From positions 1 to 52,538 of the forward strand of contig CALLBR010000025.1 of NCBI GenBank assembly GCA_937998865.1: a stretch of DNA of 52,538 bases, in the 5' to 3' direction. The position numbers and the translations under genes are program-made. Positions within the stretch are counted from its first letter, which is position 1, and the number at the start of each line of letters is the position of its first letter. This DNA is from an uncultured bacterium. GTDB lineage: Bacteria; Nitrospirota; Thermodesulfovibrionia; Thermodesulfovibrionales; Thermodesulfovibrionaceae. Below the pieces are notes generated by a model, which saw only the letters and a program-made list of their open reading frames with translations, was not told the DNA's origin and made no database searches. Positions 50,317 through 52,538 of the stretch are shown piece after piece.

Positions 50317-52401
50317 ATGGGCAGATTTCCATTGGAAAAAACAAGAAATATTGGTATTATGGCGCATATAGATGCGGGCAAAACAACTACTACCGAGCGC
50401 ATTCTGTACTATACTGGGGTTACTTATAAAATTGGAGAAGTTCATGAGGGTACAGCAGTTATGGACTGGATGCCTCAAGAGCAGGAGCGCGGCATAACTA
50501 TTACTGCAGCTGCAACAAGCTGTGAGTGGAAAGGTCATAAGATAAATATCATAGACACACCTGGCCATGTAGATTTTACTGTGGAAGTAGAGCGTTCCTT
50601 AAGAGTTCTCGACGGAGCAGTAGCAGTTTTTGATGCTTCTGCTGGAGTGGAGCCTCAGAGTGAAACTGTGTGGAGACAGGCAGATAAATATAAAGTACCA
50701 AGAATTGCTTTTATGAATAAAATGGACAAATTGGGAGCAGACTTTAACATGGCTGTGGAAAGCATGATTGAAAAACTTGGTGCAAATCCTGTTCCAGTTC
50801 AGATTCCTATTGGAAAAGAAGATTCCTTTAGGGGTCCCATTGATCTTATTGAAATGAAAGCTTACTATTTTGATGATGAAACCTTAGGGGCTAAATATGT
50901 AGAAGACGAAATTCCTACGGAATACTTTGAGGAGGCAAAAAAATATAGAGAGAGAATGATTGAAGCATTATGTGATATAGATGATAATTTAATGGAGAAA
51001 TATCTTGCTGGAGAAGATATTACGGCTGATGAAATAATTAGAGCACTAAGAAAGGGAACAATCCAACTTAAAATAACACCTGTTTTATGTGGTTCTGCTT
51101 TTAAAAACAAGGGCGTTCAGATGTTGCTAGATGCTATTGTTTATTATTTGCCGTCACCTCTTGATATTTCTTCCGTAAAAGGAATAAATCCTTTAGATGG
51201 CTCAGAGAGGGAGAGAAAACCTGATGATAATGAGCCTCTTGCAGCGCTTGCTTTTAAAATTATGGCAGATCCCTATATGGGAAGTTTAACCTATGTGAGA
51301 GTTTATTCTGGAGTAATAAGTTCTGGTTCCTATGTATATAATGCCACAAGGAACGTAAAAGAGAGAGTAGCAAGAATATTTAGAATGCATGCAAACCATC
51401 GAGAAGAGATAAAAGAGATTTGTGCAGGTGATATAGCTGCTGTAGTTGGTCTAAAGAATACCCTTACAGGCGATACAATTTGCGATGAGACAAATCCTAT
51501 TATATTAGAGTCAATAGAATTTCCAGAACCTGTCATATCTGTTGCTATAGAGCCTAAAACTAAAGCAGATCAGGAAAAATTATCTTTAGCTCTACAGAAA
51601 ATCTCTCAAGAAGATCCATCCTTTAAGGTTTCTTATAATGAAGAAACAGGTCAAACTATCATTTCTGGGATGGGAGAATTGCATCTTGAGATAATTGTGG
51701 ACAGATTAACAAGAGAGTTTAAGGTGGGAGCCAATGTTGGTAAACCTCAAGTAGCTTACAAAGAAACTATTAAGGTGCCAGCCAAGGCAGAGGGAAAATT
51801 TATAAGACAAACAGGTGGACGTGGTCAGTATGGTCATGTTTGGATTGAGATAGAGCCATTGGAAAGAGGCAAAGGTTTTGAGTTTGTTAATAAAATAGTT
51901 GGAGGAACCATACCGAAAGAGTATATACCTGCAGTAGAAAAAGGTACTGTAGAGGCTATGGAGGGAGGAGTTCTTGCTGGTTATCCTCTGGTTGATCTAA
52001 GGGTCACATTGTTTGATGGTTCTTATCATGAGGTAGACTCCTCAGAAATGGCATTTAAGATTGCCGGTTCCATGGCATTAAAAGAAGCATGTAAAAAGGC
52101 TGAACTTGTTCTGCTTGAGCCAATTATGGATGTTGAGGTTGTTACACCAGAAGAGTATATGGGTGAAGTTATTGGAGATCTAAACTCAAGGAGAGGAAGG
52201 GTTCAGTCTATGGAAAGGAGAGGTAAAGCTCAAGTCATTAAAGCCATGGTTCCCCTTGCTGAAATGTTTGGTTACGCTACAGATTTAAGATCAAAGACTC
52301 AGGGAAGAGGTACTTATACAATGCAGTTTTCTCATTATGATGAAGTCCCGAGAAATCTTACAGAACAGATTATTGCAAAGATAAAAGGTAATATAAAATA
52401 A
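50317..52401 (+). CDS. fusA: Elongation factor G
   Basis: A 694-residue translocase GTPase. G1 is AHIDAGKTT, switch [11 protein letters not shown] and G4 NKMDK; domains II-V follow in normal order, with [11 protein letters not shown] near residue 628. I chose ATG 50317 ([14 protein letters not shown]), since EF-G proteins start there; an upstream ATG at 50284 would lie in rpsG. The Shine-Dalgarno run GAGGAGG (50308-50314) is close, but its first GAGG gives a five-base spacing. Confidence 0.98.
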   Translation: MGRFPLEKTRNIGIMAHIDAGKTTTTERILYYTGVTYKIGEVHEGTAVMDWMPQEQERGITITAAATSCEWKGHKINIIDTPGHVDFTVEVERSLRVLDGAVAVFDASAGVEPQSETVWRQADKYKVPRIAFMNKMDKLGADFNMAVESMIEKLGANPVPVQIPIGKEDSFRGPIDLIEMKAYYFDDETLGAKYVEDEIPTEYFEEAKKYRERMIEALCDIDDNLMEKYLAGEDITADEIIRALRKGTIQLKITPVLCGSAFKNKGVQMLLDAIVYYLPSPLDISSVKGINPLDGSERERKPDDNEPLAALAFKIMADPYMGSLTYVRVYSGVISSGSYVYNATRNVKERVARIFRMHANHREEIKEICAGDIAAVVGLKNTLTGDTICDETNPIILESIEFPEPVISVAIEPKTKADQEKLSLALQKISQEDPSFKVSYNEETGQTIISGMGELHLEIIVDRLTREFKVGANVGKPQVAYKETIKVPAKAEGKFIRQTGGRGQYGHVWIEIEPLERGKGFEFVNKIVGGTIPKEYIPAVEKGTVEAMEGGVLAGYPLVDLRVTLFDGSYHEVDSSEMAFKIAGSMALKEACKKAELVLLEPIMDVEVVTPEEYMGEVIGDLNSRRGRVQSMERRGKAQVIKAMVPLAEMFGYATDLRSKTQGRGTYTMQFSHYDEVPRNLTEQIIAKIKGNIK

Positions 52402-52430
52402 AAGTTTAAGAGAATTTAAGGAGGAAGATA

Positions 52431-52538
52431 ATGGGAAAGGCAAAATTTGAGAGGAAGAAGCCGCATGTAAATGTAGGGACCATAGGGCATATTGATCATG
52501 GTAAGACCACATTAACGGCAGCCATAACAAAGTATTTG
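52431..52538 (+). CDS. tuf: Elongation factor Tu, N-terminal end (partial)
   Basis: The first 36 codons are present: [20 protein letters not shown], with the P-loop [20 protein letters not shown] at 52418-52424 sets the start. The rest lies beyond the window. It follows fusA by 29 bases, the standard str operon order, and is the second tuf copy of the window. Confidence 0.97.
   Translation, partial: MGKAKFERKKPHVNVGTIGHIDHGKTTLTAAITKYL

Overview
The window is a compact, AT-rich (roughly one third G+C by eye) bacterial chromosome segment, almost fully coding. Gene styles suggest a Gram-negative, probably thermophilic bacterium: a lytic transglycosylase with signal peptide, a short EF-Ts of the Thermus type, a DUF763 protein, a long-form HisG, an IspDF fusion and a type I-beta DAHP synthase. 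A Thermodesulfovibrio-like member of Nitrospirota would fit, but that is an inference from style only. Both window ends lie inside tuf (EF-Tu) genes in the same orientation, as expected if a contig broke at two near-identical tuf copies.

Layout. 1-11.9 kb (+): tuf end, rpmG, tRNA-Trp, secE, nusG, rplKA, an L10-type leader, rplJL, rpoBC and a Mut7-C family gene. 11.9-14.4 kb (-): moaC, a short-chain dehydrogenase and a MltD-like transglycosylase. 14.6-16.1 kb (+): a YdjM-like membrane hydrolase and queE. 16.1-18.6 kb (-): rarA, split by a frame break, and an HD-GYP protein. 18.6-20.6 kb (+): pgeF, tRNA-Pro, an aromatic leader peptide with attenuator, and DAHP synthase. 20.6-23.0 kb: a SemiSWEET transporter (-), then HDOD and GAF-GGDEF proteins (+). 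23.1-26.2 kb (+): rpsB-tsf-pyrH-frr and a DksA/TraR protein. 26.2-31.8 kb: truA (-), DUF763 (+), then hisG-rplU-rpmA-obgE-proB (-). 32.0-37.2 kb (+): ispDF, a MobB-like P-loop protein and ccsA/hemX-hemA-hemC. 37.2-40.8 kb (-): an RNase Z-like hydrolase followed by a sensor kinase and sigma-54 regulator. 40.8-48.8 kb (+): galT-glgA-hybrid sensor kinase-receiver-two M16 proteases, all overlapping. 48.8-49.4 kb: the longest non-coding stretch. 49.4 kb to the end (+): rpsL-rpsG-fusA-tuf.

The most interesting signals are regulatory and sit around ordinary genes. (1) A 15-residue leader peptide with four Phe and three Tyr, followed by mutually exclusive antiterminator and terminator hairpins, precedes DAHP synthase; its Shine-Dalgarno starts five bases after the 3' end of tRNA-Pro. 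(2) A textbook intrinsic terminator is encoded inside the first codons of the Mut7-C gene that overlaps rpoC. (3) rplJ and a sensor kinase appear to start at CTG and ATC respectively. (4) rarA is broken at a perfect A_AAA_AAT slippery heptamer. (5) At least seven operon-leading genes have a -10 box 5-9 bases before the start codon and no Shine-Dalgarno, suggesting leaderless mRNAs. I saw no CRISPR array, insertion sequence, prophage or rRNA gene, and no clearly undescribed multi-gene system.
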